Of a stretch of DNA of 64,000 nucleotides, positions 34,775-44,248 are shown piece after piece. The notes under the pieces were generated by a model. It was not told the origin of the DNA, made no database searches, and worked only from the letters and a program-made list of their open reading frames with translations. The position numbers and the translations under genes are program-made. This stretch comes from G963664585 sp963664585. Its GTDB lineage: Bacteria; Bacillota; Clostridia; Oscillospirales; Ruminococcaceae. The DNA lies in contig CAXXEO010000026.1 of the NCBI GenBank assembly GCA_963664585.2, positions 1-64,000 of the forward strand, given 5' to 3'. The number at the start of each line of letters is the position of its first letter. Positions within the stretch are counted from its first letter, which is position 1.

Positions 34775-35491
34775 GTGGCTAAGCAAAGAGAGGATGACGC
34801 CCCTGTCGACACCGGCCGTTGGCTTAATACCTATGCGGATCTGATGAACAACCTGTTGGTTCTGTTTATCGCGATGTACGCCATGAGCATCATGGATCTG
34901 GAAAAATTCAAGGCCATGGCCCAACAATTTAATGAGACTTTAGGAGGACCCCCATCCAGTGTACAGGCTGCCGGTCCTGCAAGCTCTTCGAATTCTAACG
35001 AAAGCTCAAGCGGAAGCCCCGAAGAACAGTTTGACGATCTGTATAAAAAAATCAAAGAAGGCCTTTCCGAAAAGGGGTATGAGGATGTAGTCACTGTTGA
35101 TAAAAACGGTAATATTATTCATATTCTTTTTCGGGAAAGTGTCCTGTTCCTTCCGGACAGCCCTGTCATGAAAGAGGCCGGATCATCTGTTTTACAATTT
35201 GTCGGCGATACCATTGGGAGTGCCGACCATCTGGTCAAGAGCATCGAAATTGGTGGCCACACCGCGAAGGTCGGTGAAGATTCCACCACTAACTTTTTCC
35301 CTTGGGAGCTTTCTTCAGACAGAGCTGTCACGGTCCTTAAATTTCTTGTTCAGAAATGCACCCTTCCTCAAGCCAAGATGACAGTCTCTGGATACTCACA
35401 TTACAAGCCCGTCGGCGATAACACCACAGAAGAACAAAAAGCCATCAACCGGCGTGTGGAAATACGCATTTCACGAATTGACAGCCCATAG
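34775..35491 (+). CDS. motB: Flagellar stator subunit MotB
   Basis: The product is 238 residues from GTG 34775 (after GGGGG). A single span near residues 18-40 contains YADLMNNLLVLFIAMYAMSI, with the ion-binding Asp at about residue 22. A Ser-rich linker (SSSNSNESSSGSPEEQ) precedes the OmpA-like peptidoglycan-binding domain (SIEIGGHTAKVGEDSTTNFF, SSDRAVTVLKFL, AINRRVEIRISRI). It anchors the stator to the wall. The frame is intact and is followed by a strong terminator. Confidence 0.95.
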   Translation: MAKQREDDAPVDTGRWLNTYADLMNNLLVLFIAMYAMSIMDLEKFKAMAQQFNETLGGPPSSVQAAGPASSSNSNESSSGSPEEQFDDLYKKIKEGLSEKGYEDVVTVDKNGNIIHILFRESVLFLPDSPVMKEAGSSVLQFVGDTIGSADHLVKSIEIGGHTAKVGEDSTTNFFPWELSSDRAVTVLKFLVQKCTLPQAKMTVSGYSHYKPVGDNTTEEQKAINRRVEIRISRIDSP

Positions 35492-35553
35492 AATTTACAA
35501 GCCCTACATTTACGAAAGGCGAAAATATAGGAGCATTTATTGTTCTCCTATTG

Positions 35554-35587
35554 CGGACAGAAAACAGCGTTTTCTGTCCTTTTTTTA
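35554..35587 (+). terminator. Intrinsic terminator after motB
   Basis: GGACAGAAAAC-AGC-GTTTTCTGTCC followed by seven Ts. It ends the fliD-fliS-motA-motB group. Confidence 0.92.
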
Positions 35588-35621
35588 ATATTTTTTTGTT
35601 CCCATGCAAAATGAGTCAACT

Positions 35622-35727
35622 TATAGTTGATTAACTTGAAAACAAGCTTGTGATTTCTTCCCCCGCCGAAGGCGGGGGAAGAAAATGGCGTTTTATATAT
35701 AGCCAGTTTTTAAGTTAATTGGCTATA
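35622..35727 (+). repeat. 106-bp palindromic repeat, copy C
   Basis: Forward arm orientation with apical loop GAA. It lies between the motB terminator and eno. Confidence 0.95.
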
Positions 35728-35971
35728 TCTATTCAACATGGTCAAGCTCTAAAATAATTACCTTTTTATGCCTTATATGAATTGCGTAATTTATTAATAT
35801 GAGCTAAACTACGGTTATAGACAATCGTATCGGGGCAATCTATTACTATTTCCAAACAGCAATTTATGTTCACCCGGAAATGCATTTCAACAGAGATTTA
35901 TAATAAGCTGTTTTAATGTAAACGGTAATTTGATTTCCCATGATGCCAAGAATAATATTGAGGTGAACCAT

Positions 35972-37282
35972 ATGAAAAACATGTCGATTACGCATATTTA
36001 TGCACGGGAGATTCTCGACTCGCGCGGTAATCCCACAGTTGAAACCGAGGTAACACTGCAAAGTGGTATCAAGGGGATTGCATCAGTGCCCTCCGGCGCA
36101 TCAACCGGCACCTTTGAAGCCATTGAACTAAGGGATAACGACGCGTCGAGGTATCTGAAAAAAGGCGTCCTCCAAGCCGTCGCAAATGTCAATACTGAGA
36201 TACTTGATCGTATGCGAGGGATGGATGTCTCTTACCAAGCTGACATTGATATGGCGATGAACGAGCTTGATGGAACAAGCAACAAAGCACGACTTGGTGC
36301 CAACGCAATTCTGTCGGTATCTCTGGCGTCCGCTAAAGCGGCAGCAGCCGAAACCGGTCTGCCTTTATATCAGCATATTGGAGGAGGCAAGGCCCATATC
36401 CTTCCTGTGCCCATGATGAATATACTCAATGGGGGCGCCCACGCAACAAACAATCTTGACATTCAGGAGTTTCTGATCCTGCCTGTCGGAGCCCAAAGCT
36501 TTAAAGAAGCTTTGCGTATGGGTACAGAAGTATTCCATCACTTGAAGAAGGTGCTGCAAAGCAGGGGGCTATCTACAGGTGTAGGTGATGAGGGCGGATT
36601 TGCTCCTAATCTTCAGAACGATGAAGAAGCTCTGGCGCTTATTGTTGAGGCCATCAAAATAGCCGGTTATCAGCCCGGCAGAGATGTATATATTGCTATT
36701 GATGCAGCTGTAAGCGAATGGTATCAGCCTGATGGCAGCTATTTGCAATCAAAAAGCGGTAAGAAGCTATCCCTCGACGAGCTTATTTCCTACTGGGAAT
36801 ACCTCGTCAAAACCTATCCCATTCTCTCTCTGGAAGACGTTATCGCTGAGGACGACTGGAATGGATGGCAGAAGATTACCACCCGACTTGGTAAAAAGGT
36901 CCAGCTTGTGGGCGATGACTTGTTTGTTACCAACGCCGAGCGCCTTAAAAAGGGGATTGAGCAAAAAGCGGCAAACTCAATATTGATTAAGCTCAATCAA
37001 ATCGGCACACTGACCGAAACGCTAAAAACCATCTCTGATGCACAGAGTGCCGGATATACAACTGTCATCTCCCACCGCTCGGGCGAAACTGAAGATACCA
37101 CGATTGCCGACCTTGCAGTTGCTGTCAATGCCGGGCAAATCAAAACCGGTGCCCCCTCCAGAAGCGAACGAGTGTCTAAATACAACAGATTGCTGCGTAT
37201 TGAAGAAGAACTGGGCGAGACAGCCGTATACCCGGGACTGTCCGCCTTCTCTTCACTGTCCGACAACGGCGGAAATGTGTAG
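35972..37282 (+). CDS. eno: Enolase
   Basis: From ATG 35972 (after GAGGTGAACC) the product is 436 residues. It opens MSITHIYAREILDSRGNPTV, has SVPSGASTGTFEAIELRDND, the metal ligands around IAIDAAVSEWYQPDG and YPILSLEDVIAEDDWNGWQK, GDDLFVTN, and the signature SHRSGETEDTTIADLAVAVN. It converts 2-phosphoglycerate to phosphoenolpyruvate in glycolysis. The longer frame from 35930 lacks a ribosome site. The gene is flanked by palindromic repeats on both sides. Confidence 0.97.
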   Translation: MKNMSITHIYAREILDSRGNPTVETEVTLQSGIKGIASVPSGASTGTFEAIELRDNDASRYLKKGVLQAVANVNTEILDRMRGMDVSYQADIDMAMNELDGTSNKARLGANAILSVSLASAKAAAAETGLPLYQHIGGGKAHILPVPMMNILNGGAHATNNLDIQEFLILPVGAQSFKEALRMGTEVFHHLKKVLQSRGLSTGVGDEGGFAPNLQNDEEALALIVEAIKIAGYQPGRDVYIAIDAAVSEWYQPDGSYLQSKSGKKLSLDELISYWEYLVKTYPILSLEDVIAEDDWNGWQKITTRLGKKVQLVGDDLFVTNAERLKKGIEQKAANSILIKLNQIGTLTETLKTISDAQSAGYTTVISHRSGETEDTTIADLAVAVNAGQIKTGAPSRSERVSKYNRLLRIEEELGETAVYPGLSAFSSLSDNGGNV

Positions 37283-37372
37283 TCTCAAGCTTCATTTCGG
37301 CGATCGGTTATCAAGAGCAATCCAACTTTCCGCAAACGGAAGCTGTCAAAAAATTAATTCTAAAAAACGGTA

Positions 37373-37413
37373 AAAACCCGCTATCCAGTTTATGCACTGG
37401 ACAGCGGGTTTTT
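37373..37413 (+). terminator. Intrinsic terminator after eno
   Basis: AAAACCCGCTATCCAGT pairs with ACTGGACAGCGGGTTTTT across a 6-nt loop, followed by Ts. Confidence 0.92.
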
Positions 37414-37438
37414 ACTTGCTTCACTTTTAAGCTAAAGC

Positions 37439-37544
37439 TATAGCCAATTAACTTAAAAACTGGCTATAGTTAAAACGTCATTTTCTTCCCCCGCCTTCGG
37501 CGGGGGAAGAAAACACAAGCTTGTTTTCAAGTTAATCAACTATA
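37439..37544 (-). repeat. 106-bp palindromic repeat, copy D (inverted)
   Basis: Begins TATAGCCAATTAACTTAAAA and ends TCAAGTTAATCAACTATA, i.e. inverted relative to copies A-C. In its own orientation the apical loop is GAA. Confidence 0.95.
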
Positions 37545-37667
37545 AATCTAAAACTGAATATATTTTTTTCACCACAGGGGAGGATGAGGAAAATCCGAGC
37601 TCTCATCATTGCTCAGAAACTCAACCGGTAACAAATGTTATAATGTGTCATTTATATGAAAAATATA

Positions 37668-37694
37668 TAAAGTAATTCGCTTAGCAACCGATAT
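37668..37694 (+). promoter_or_regulatory. Sigma-D promoter of the secreted repeat protein
   Basis: TAAA (37668-37671), a 16-bp spacer and CCGATAT (37688-37694), identical in layout to the fliD and flgM promoters. The roughly 200-nt leader that follows contains a long hairpin (37747-37796, CCGATTCT with AGAATCGG, inner ATAAAACT-TTTT-AGTTTTAT) before the ribosome site AAAGGAG. Confidence 0.78.
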
Positions 37695-37900
37695 ATAAAT
37701 CGATGGGTAGTGCTGTCTTGGAATCAAACATGCATTTCATATAAATCCGATTCTCATAAAACTTTTTAGTTTTATATAAAAGCCCATAAGAATCGGCTTT
37801 ATATCAACTCTCGCAAATGTATGAAAAAGGGGGCAGAAACGACAGTCGGCATATGCAGGGAAGCAGGAAAGCAGAAATATTATTGAAAAGGAGTTCAATT

Positions 37901-40249
37901 ATGAAAAAAGGAATGACTAAAAAGCTCACATTTTTTTGCACCGTGGTCTTTCTCTTAACGGCAATGAGCCAGGTGGCGTTTGCCGAGGCATCAGTTGCAC
38001 CGGTTGATACCACAATTACGGTAACCAATAACTTTACAGGGAATCCGGACACCGTTGCCGTCAGCGGTCTTGCCGCCGGGGACATTATCAAAGTGTACAG
38101 CGGTCTTCTGTCATCCACACCAATCGGCACCGCGCAGGCAGCCACCAATTCAGCAACTGCCTATATTAATCAAGTTGGCGTGAAGGCCGGCAAACTATAT
38201 GTAACGGTTATTGGAGCAGGCAAGACAGAAAGTCCCAGAACCGCTAAAACCTATATCGCAGAGCCGGTCACCACCAGTATTGTGGACACCACCATCACGG
38301 TGACCAACAATCCCACCGGATCGTTGGATGTCATAGAGGTGACAGGCCTGGCAGTAAACGATATTGTCAAGGTCTATTCCGGATTACTCGGTGGCACACC
38401 GATTGGATGCGGAATTGTGGACTCTGAAGGGACGGCCACGGTTTTAGTATACCAAATCAATAAAAATGCAGGCAAATTGTATGTTTCGAACACTACAGCA
38501 GACAAGGCTGAAAGTGTACGTACCACTAAAACGTATACATCCGAAATCACTGGTGCACCGTCACTCAGCACCATTAAAGTAACAAACAACAAAGTCGGAA
38601 CAAGTGATACGGTTGTTGTCACCGAATTGGCGGTCGGCGACATCGTAAAAGTGTTCACTGCATCGACTGGCGGAACAGAATTAGGAACCGCCACAGTTGC
38701 CAGCGGGCAAACGTCAGTATCTATTTCCATTAATCAGCTCGGAACCGCAGTGGGCAAGGTTTATGTCACTGTGAAGAAAACCGGGAAAATTGAAAGCCCA
38801 CGCGCGATTGCTCCTTACACTTCTGAAACATCTATCGCCCCGAAAGCCACCAATATTGTTGTTACGAACAATTTTGTGGGAACAAATGACACCGTTGCGG
38901 TATCCGGACTTCTCGCAAACGATGTTGTAACGGTTTATGATGTTTCTACCGGCGGAACAGCACTTGGCACCGCCACTGTTGCAAGCGATGCAACCTCCGC
39001 CACCTTATCCACCGCTCAGCTTGGTTCCAATGCGGCAAGCATTTATGTAACCGTAACCTCGACCAATAAGCTGGAAAGTCTTCGCACCATGAAGGCATAT
39101 ATTGCGGAGCCCACAACCAGCACTCCTACAGCAAGCAACATTACGGTCACCAATAACAAGGTTGGCACTTCCGACACTGTTGTTGTCACCGATTTGGCAC
39201 CAACTGACGTCGTTAAGGTTTACAGTGCATCAACAGGCGGCACTGCGCTTGGCAACGCCACCGTTGCGACAGGTGAAACCACAGCCACCGTTACTATTGC
39301 GCAAATCGGCGCAGCAGCAGGCAAGGTTTATGTAAGCACTACAACCGTGGGTAAAGTTGAAAGTGCGCGTCTCGCCGCTTCCTATACCTCCGAGACCTCA
39401 GCTCCTACTACAGCCGCTAAGATTACCGTTACCAATAATTATGTCGGAACTGACGACACTGTTGCCGTAACAGGACTTCTAGCAGGCGACGTCGTCAAGG
39501 TATACAATGTTTCAACTGGCGGAACTGCGATTGACACCGCGACTGTAGCAAGCGGCGAAACCAGCGCAACCGCATCCATTGAACAGTTAAGCATTATTGC
39601 AGGTAAGGTATATGTATCTATAACATCAACAAACAAGCTGGAAAGCCTGCGCGTTTATGAATCATACGTTGCCGAGAAAACTGAAGTCACAGTAGGCAAC
39701 ATCACCGTTACTAACAATACCGTAGGAACCCCGGACACGGTTGCGGTCACGGGTCTTGCCGCCGGGGATATTGTTAAAGTATACTCTGCGTCAACCGCCG
39801 GAACAACACTTGGCACCGCAACTGTTGCCACCAGCGCAACTTCAGCAACAATCTCTATTACCCAACTTGGAACGACAAGTGGAAAAGTCTATGTCACTGT
39901 GAAAAACGCCACCAGACTTGAGAGCGCAAGAACTGAAAAGGCTTACTTAGCCGAATCAGCCGGCGCATCCACAGCGCCGTCCGCAGGAGCAATCACAGTA
40001 ACCAACAACCTCGTGGCATCAAGTGATACCATAGTGGTCACAGGGCTCACTTCAGGTGATGTGGTCAAGGTGTATAGCCTCGTAACCGGAGGAAGTCAGC
40101 TTGGTACAGTAACTGCTACCGGGGCCAGCGCCACCGTCACTGTTGCTGAGCTTGGAACAGGTACGGGATCAGTTTTTGTAACCGTCACCAGTACCGGCAA
40201 GACCGAAAGTACACCACGTACTGAAAAAACATACAGCGCCCAATCATAA
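37901..40249 (+). CDS. Secreted protein with eight ~92-residue tandem repeats, probable sigma-D regulon member
   Basis: The 782-residue product starts at ATG 37901 (after AAAGGAG). A signal peptide (KKLTFFCTVVFLLTAMSQVA, cleavage near AFA-EA) is followed by eight tandem repeats that fill the rest of the protein. Each has an ITVTNN start, then DTVAVTGLAAGDVVKVY, GGTALGTATVASG, AGKVYVTVTST and an ESxRTxKxYxAE end. There is no LPXTG motif, membrane anchor or SLH domain, so attachment is unknown. The beta-rich Thr/Val composition suggests an extracellular beta-sandwich array. The gene stands alone, with its own sigma-D promoter and terminator. I do not recognise a named family. Confidence 0.85.
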   Translation: MKKGMTKKLTFFCTVVFLLTAMSQVAFAEASVAPVDTTITVTNNFTGNPDTVAVSGLAAGDIIKVYSGLLSSTPIGTAQAATNSATAYINQVGVKAGKLYVTVIGAGKTESPRTAKTYIAEPVTTSIVDTTITVTNNPTGSLDVIEVTGLAVNDIVKVYSGLLGGTPIGCGIVDSEGTATVLVYQINKNAGKLYVSNTTADKAESVRTTKTYTSEITGAPSLSTIKVTNNKVGTSDTVVVTELAVGDIVKVFTASTGGTELGTATVASGQTSVSISINQLGTAVGKVYVTVKKTGKIESPRAIAPYTSETSIAPKATNIVVTNNFVGTNDTVAVSGLLANDVVTVYDVSTGGTALGTATVASDATSATLSTAQLGSNAASIYVTVTSTNKLESLRTMKAYIAEPTTSTPTASNITVTNNKVGTSDTVVVTDLAPTDVVKVYSASTGGTALGNATVATGETTATVTIAQIGAAAGKVYVSTTTVGKVESARLAASYTSETSAPTTAAKITVTNNYVGTDDTVAVTGLLAGDVVKVYNVSTGGTAIDTATVASGETSATASIEQLSIIAGKVYVSITSTNKLESLRVYESYVAEKTEVTVGNITVTNNTVGTPDTVAVTGLAAGDIVKVYSASTAGTTLGTATVATSATSATISITQLGTTSGKVYVTVKNATRLESARTEKAYLAESAGASTAPSAGAITVTNNLVASSDTIVVTGLTSGDVVKVYSLVTGGSQLGTVTATGASATVTVAELGTGTGSVFVTVTSTGKTESTPRTEKTYSAQS

Positions 40250-40272
40250 TCGTTTCAACTTCAGGATTTAAA

Positions 40273-40304
40273 GCCGGCGCGGAAGATGTTTCCGCGCCGG
40301 TTTC
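40273..40304 (+). terminator. Intrinsic terminator after the repeat protein
   Basis: CCGGCGCGGAA-GATG-TTTCCGCGCCGG followed by TTTCTT. Confidence 0.9.
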
Positions 40305-40450
40305 TTATTGTACTCTCAAAACCCGCAGCCATGCGGGAATAAGCGATACAGTCTGCATCCCTTTCGTACTTTACAGCGGACAGCAAATGTGCTTTTGTAC
40401 TTACGGCCTCTCACAAAGGGTTTCTTCAGCGATAAAGCCTGAAAACAGAA

Positions 40451-40486
40451 TGTACTCTCCCCCGCCTTTAGGCGGGGGAGAGTACA
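40451..40486. repeat. Core-only GC-rich palindrome (short relative of the 106-bp repeat)
   Basis: TGTACTCTCCCCCGCC-TTTA-GGCGGGGGAGAGTACA, a perfect 16-bp stem. It shares the CCCCCGCC/GGCGGGGG core with the long repeats but has no outer arms. It sits just after the AEC permease stop and may act as its terminator. Confidence 0.7.
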
Positions 40487-40511
40487 AAGCTTATTCCACT
40501 TTATTGCCATT

Positions 40512-41465
40512 TTATATCAGCTTCATAATCCTCATCACATAGATGAAAAAGAACATAGACGCCGTGCAGCACAGTGAGGTCAAAAGAATTATTTCACTCA
40601 GCAGTTCCGCGTCCGAGTTCATTTTTTTAGCGAGCGGATAGGTAGAGGTTGCCGTTGGCGTGCCAAACAAAGAAAGCATCGTGCCAAGATAGCCACCACG
40701 CCAACCAAAGAGTACCGCAAGGGATAACATAACAGCAGGAACAACAATCAGTCTGACAAAGGTTACCATTGCTGATATTCTAATATTTTTCATAGCGCGC
40801 TTCAGATTAAACTGGCCACCCATAGCAATTAACGCCATCGGTGTACCCGTTGCACCGATCGAGTCAATTGTCTTTATAACAGGGGTTGGAAAACTAATTC
40901 TAAATGCAGATGCGGCTATTCCCAGCAGCAAGGCGATAGTAATCGGGGATTTAATGACGTTAAAGATGATTTTTAGTATGTTAATTTTCTTCTTTTCACC
41001 GCCACCTGAAAAAATCGTCATGATAGTGACGGCGCCAATATTCAAAGCCGCGATGGAGAAGGGAATAACGGCAAGAGCAGATGCTGCTTCTTCAGAGGAA
41101 AACATATTTTGCACCAGTGGAATCCCTACTATGACATAGTTGCATCTAAAAATCGCCTGTGCTACCGCGCCCGATCGTGCCCTATTCTCCTTAAAAAACA
41201 AGGGGGAAATCATCATTGCCACCAGCATGAGGCCAAAGACGCTAATCATCGCGTATGTAATAAAACCAATATTCATCCCGGCCATGATATTGGTTTTATA
41301 TACCTCGCGAAATATTGACACGGGTATCAGCACATCAAAGCAAAGCACAGATAGTTTTTCTGCCAAGTCCTCGGTCATGATTTTCATCTGCACAAGAAAA
41401 TATCCGATCAGTACCATCAAAAAAACAGGAAGCACCGTATTCAGGCTGTATAATAAGTCAGTCAT
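40512..41465 (-). CDS. AEC (auxin efflux carrier) family permease
   Basis: From ATG 41465, after AAAGGAG, the product is 317 residues with about ten membrane spans. MTDLLYSLNTVLPVFLMVLI and a later LIGYFLVQMKIMTEDLAEKL open the first half. The second half has SPITIALLLGIAASAFRISF, then LIAMGGQFNLKRAMKNIRIS and a final TSLCCTASMFFFIYVMRIMK. AEC transporters move organic acids or amino-acid derivatives; the substrate here is unknown. It stands alone, next to a divergent PatB-type aminotransferase, which may hint at an amino-acid-related substrate. Confidence 0.88.
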   Translation of the reverse strand: MTDLLYSLNTVLPVFLMVLIGYFLVQMKIMTEDLAEKLSVLCFDVLIPVSIFREVYKTNIMAGMNIGFITYAMISVFGLMLVAMMISPLFFKENRARSGAVAQAIFRCNYVIVGIPLVQNMFSSEEAASALAVIPFSIAALNIGAVTIMTIFSGGGEKKKINILKIIFNVIKSPITIALLLGIAASAFRISFPTPVIKTIDSIGATGTPMALIAMGGQFNLKRAMKNIRISAMVTFVRLIVVPAVMLSLAVLFGWRGGYLGTMLSLFGTPTATSTYPLAKKMNSDAELLSEIILLTSLCCTASMFFFIYVMRIMKLI

Positions 41466-41599
41466 ATAATATCTCCTTTTGAATGCGAAATAGCAAAACC
41501 ATTCTATCACTTTTTTTCTGGTATGCACAATATAAAAGAAAATGTCGGTCTGATTCTACCATTAATAATCATAGCATCATGAATAAAAATCATGATTGT

Positions 41600-41628
41600 T
41601 TGGGCACAAAACAAATCTGTTGTATAAT
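41600..41628 (+). promoter_or_regulatory. Sigma-A promoter of the PatB-type gene
   Basis: TTGGGC (41600-41605), a 17-bp spacer and TATAAT (41623-41628), about 50 bp upstream of the start codon. A second TATAAT-like box follows at 41641-41646. Confidence 0.7.
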
Positions 41629-41679
41629 TTTTGCCATTTGATATAATAGAAACAATAATTGTATTCTGGAGGAAAGAAA

Positions 41680-42867
41680 ATGCGTTTTGACTTTGATAAG
41701 ATTTATGACCGCCGAGACACTGGGTGTTCTAAATGGGATTATTTACCCTACCCAAATGCTCCCGAAGGCAGCATTCCAATGTGGGTAGCTGATATGGACT
41801 TCGCCGCAGCCCCTAGTGTAATCGCCGCTATGGAAGAGAGACTCCAGCATCCACTGATGGGTTATTTCAAAATAACGGACAGAGTATACAACGCCCTGAT
41901 CAACTGGCAAAAACGCAGATATGGCGTAACTGACCTCGAAAAGAAACACATCACCTATCACAATGGTGTCATCGGTGGGTTTACCGCGGCTATAGACACA
42001 TTTACCAAACCTGGTGATCCCATTTTGGTTGAAGCCCCCGGTTACCCCATGTTTCAGAAAAGCATAGACAACACCGGTCGCGTTATCGTCCCCAACGAGC
42101 TGATTGAAACCCAGGACGGATATACATTCGACTTCGCCGCGACAGAAGCTCTGATCAAGGAGAAGAACATCAAGTTTGCCATTTTCTGCAACCCCCACAA
42201 CCCAACCGGCCGCAATTGGAGTCGAGAGGAAATCTCTGCTTATATTGACATCTGCGATCGAAACGGCGTTATCGTAGTCGCTGATGAGATTTGGGCGGAT
42301 GTAATCATCGATAAGAATACGCCGTTTGTTCCCTTCTTTTCGCTTGGTGAAAAAGCGAAGAAGATTGGAATTTCCTTCTATTCGCCAACTAAGGGCTTCA
42401 ACATCGCCGGCCTAGTCGCCTCTTTTTCAATCATCTATAACGATGAGCTAAGAGAAAAAATCAATGCTACCGCTGGTCACACCCATTACAATTCCCCCAG
42501 TGCCCTCGCCATTGCTGCTGTTCTCGGTGCTTATGAGGGTGGGGACGAGTGGCTGGAAGCGTGCAACGCCTATATGGGCGAAAGCATGGATTATGTGATC
42601 GGCTTTCTCGCTGAAAAAATGCCAAAAATTAAAACCACAAAGCCTTCTGGTACATATCTGCTATGGCTGGACTTCTCCGATACAGGCCTCTCCCATGAAG
42701 AGATCTTGAACCGTTGCACCTACAAGGCCGGCGTAATTATGAACGATGGAACCGCCTTTGTTAAGAACGGCGAGAAGCACATGCGCATGAACATGGCAAC
42801 GCCACGCTCAAATGTGATTACTGCTATGGACCGCCTTTATAACGCTTTCTCAGACGTCGCAAAGTAA
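41680..42867 (+). CDS. patB: PatB/MalY-type pyridoxal-phosphate C-S lyase or aminotransferase
   Basis: From ATG 41680 (after GGAGG) the product is 395 residues of fold-type I PLP enzyme. It has SIPMWVADMDFAAAPSVIAA near residue 41, CNPHNPTGRNW (170-180), Asp202 in VVADEIWAD, and the PLP Lys238 in YSPTKGFNIAGL. These match the MalY/PatB cystathionine beta-lyase group, which cleaves C-S bonds and can transaminate. It stands alone between a sigma-A promoter and a terminator. The exact substrate is not readable from sequence. Confidence 0.9.
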   Translation: MRFDFDKIYDRRDTGCSKWDYLPYPNAPEGSIPMWVADMDFAAAPSVIAAMEERLQHPLMGYFKITDRVYNALINWQKRRYGVTDLEKKHITYHNGVIGGFTAAIDTFTKPGDPILVEAPGYPMFQKSIDNTGRVIVPNELIETQDGYTFDFAATEALIKEKNIKFAIFCNPHNPTGRNWSREEISAYIDICDRNGVIVVADEIWADVIIDKNTPFVPFFSLGEKAKKIGISFYSPTKGFNIAGLVASFSIIYNDELREKINATAGHTHYNSPSALAIAAVLGAYEGGDEWLEACNAYMGESMDYVIGFLAEKMPKIKTTKPSGTYLLWLDFSDTGLSHEEILNRCTYKAGVIMNDGTAFVKNGEKHMRMNMATPRSNVITAMDRLYNAFSDVAK

Positions 42868-42880
42868 AATAACGTTTAAA

Positions 42881-42918
42881 GCTGCCCGTTTCGATTATTG
42901 AAGACGGGCAGCCTTTTT
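42881..42918 (+). terminator. Intrinsic terminator after the PatB-type gene
   Basis: GCTGCCCGT pairs with ACGGGCAGC across a 14-nt loop, followed by CTTTTT. Confidence 0.9.
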
Positions 42919-43133
42919 ATGAGATATAATCTTAAATTCAACGGTAGCCCCGCCTTTGTTTTTTTGTCTTGGAAGGAAAAGCATACAACGTCGATAGCAG
43001 GATTCAGTAAGGCCACCGTTTTAACGGCTATACATATAGCCAAGTTATTGGTAAATTGGCAAACTGATTTTACAATAATTGAATATGAATATTACAGAAT
43101 TCACGTTGTTATTTCTGTTGTTTAACGATATAA

Positions 43134-43239
43134 TATAGCCAATTAACTTAAAAACTGGCTATATATAAAACGTCATTTTCTTCCCCCGCCGAAGGCGGGG
43201 GAAGAAATCACAAGCTTGTTTTCAAGTTAATCAACTATA
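43134..43239 (-). repeat. 106-bp palindromic repeat, copy E (inverted)
   Basis: Inverted arm orientation; in its own orientation the apical loop is TTC. It lies 56 bp upstream of the papain-like-fold gene. Between the PatB terminator and this repeat (42919-43133) I see no supported gene. Confidence 0.95.
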
Positions 43240-43295
43240 ATTAGGATTAATATCCGTTCTGTTTGCAAAGAGGCTTGTTTAGGGGAGGTTGCGCA

Positions 43296-43823
43296 TTGAA
43301 GCATATTTACATCATGGTCTCGCAGACAGGAACGTCTGTGAGTCGGCTTTTTGGCTTTGTGACAAAATACCCTTATAATCATTCCTCGCTCGCATTTGAC
43401 CGTGAGCTTAATGAAATGTATAGCTTTGGACGGAGACTGGTTTATTTTATGCTGGTAGCCGGTTTTGTTAACGAAAAGCCCCGCACTAAGGTCTATGCAC
43501 GCTTTAACCGCACCATCTGTGAAGTATATGAAATTCCGGTCACCGACGAGCAGTATGCTGCTGCAAGAGCCGCACTTCAACCTTTTTTAGATGGGCGCAA
43601 GCACTATAAATATGATATTTTGGGCGTCCCCTTTCGCGGGCTATCAATACGATGGAAGCGAAAGCGCATGTGGGTCTGTTCTGAGTTTGTTGCCCACATT
43701 TTGATCAGCGCAGGCATTGCTACCTTTGACAAAGATCCCTACTTTATTCATCCCAACGATTTTCGTTCGATACCCGGAGCTACCCTCATATATAAAGGGC
43801 TTCTTTCTGAATACTATGGCTGA
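43296..43823 (+). CDS. Hypothetical protein, possible permuted papain-like (YiiX/NlpC-P60-like) fold
   Basis: I take the TTG 43296, seven nt after GGGGAGG, as start, giving 175 residues. It opens MKHIYIMVSQTGTSVSRLFG, then YPYNHSSLAFD with a candidate catalytic His. YKYDILGVPFRGLSIRWKRK precedes MWVCSEFVAHILISAG with a candidate catalytic Cys. A His-before-Cys order is seen in permuted papain-like amidases. There is no signal peptide or membrane span. It stands alone between palindromic repeats E and F. The assignment is from motif resemblance only. Confidence 0.55.
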   Translation: MKHIYIMVSQTGTSVSRLFGFVTKYPYNHSSLAFDRELNEMYSFGRRLVYFMLVAGFVNEKPRTKVYARFNRTICEVYEIPVTDEQYAAARAALQPFLDGRKHYKYDILGVPFRGLSIRWKRKRMWVCSEFVAHILISAGIATFDKDPYFIHPNDFRSIPGATLIYKGLLSEYYG

Positions 43824-44058
43824 TACTATTTTCATATAAAACGATAAACCACATCTGTTTATCCTCGACGCAGGTGTGAAACAAAAAATTTTGGTTGTTT
43901 TTGAAGAGAATTATAAAATAATCCATACTAGAGTTCTTGTTTTACGGATGCTAAACGTATACCAAGAGCTTTTTTTGCAGCCCAACTTTTGCCCTCACTA
44001 AACACCTAAAGCTGTTATGGAGTTAAAATTATAAACTTCTTTTTCACTTTTGTGGCGT

Positions 44059-44164
44059 TATGGTTGATTAACTTGAAATCAAGCTTGTGATTTCTTCCCC
44101 CGCCTTCGGCGGGGGAAGAAAATGACGTTTTATATATAGCCAGTTTTTAAGTTAATTGGCTATA
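44059..44164 (+). repeat. 106-bp palindromic repeat, copy F
   Basis: Forward orientation, loop TTC, first arm TATGGTTGATTAACTTG. In the bases between the papain-like gene and this copy (43824-44058) I see nothing supported. Confidence 0.95.
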
Positions 44165-44248
44165 AAAGAAAACCTGATGATAAAATGAACTTAATCAAAA
44201 TGCGTATAAAAACGCTTCGACACTGCTCTGTAATTGCCTGCTGCAAAG

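Noticed and set aside
42898..43125. 75-residue frame after the PatB-type gene
   Set aside because: It begins inside the terminator hairpin, has no ribosome site and no recognisable sequence.
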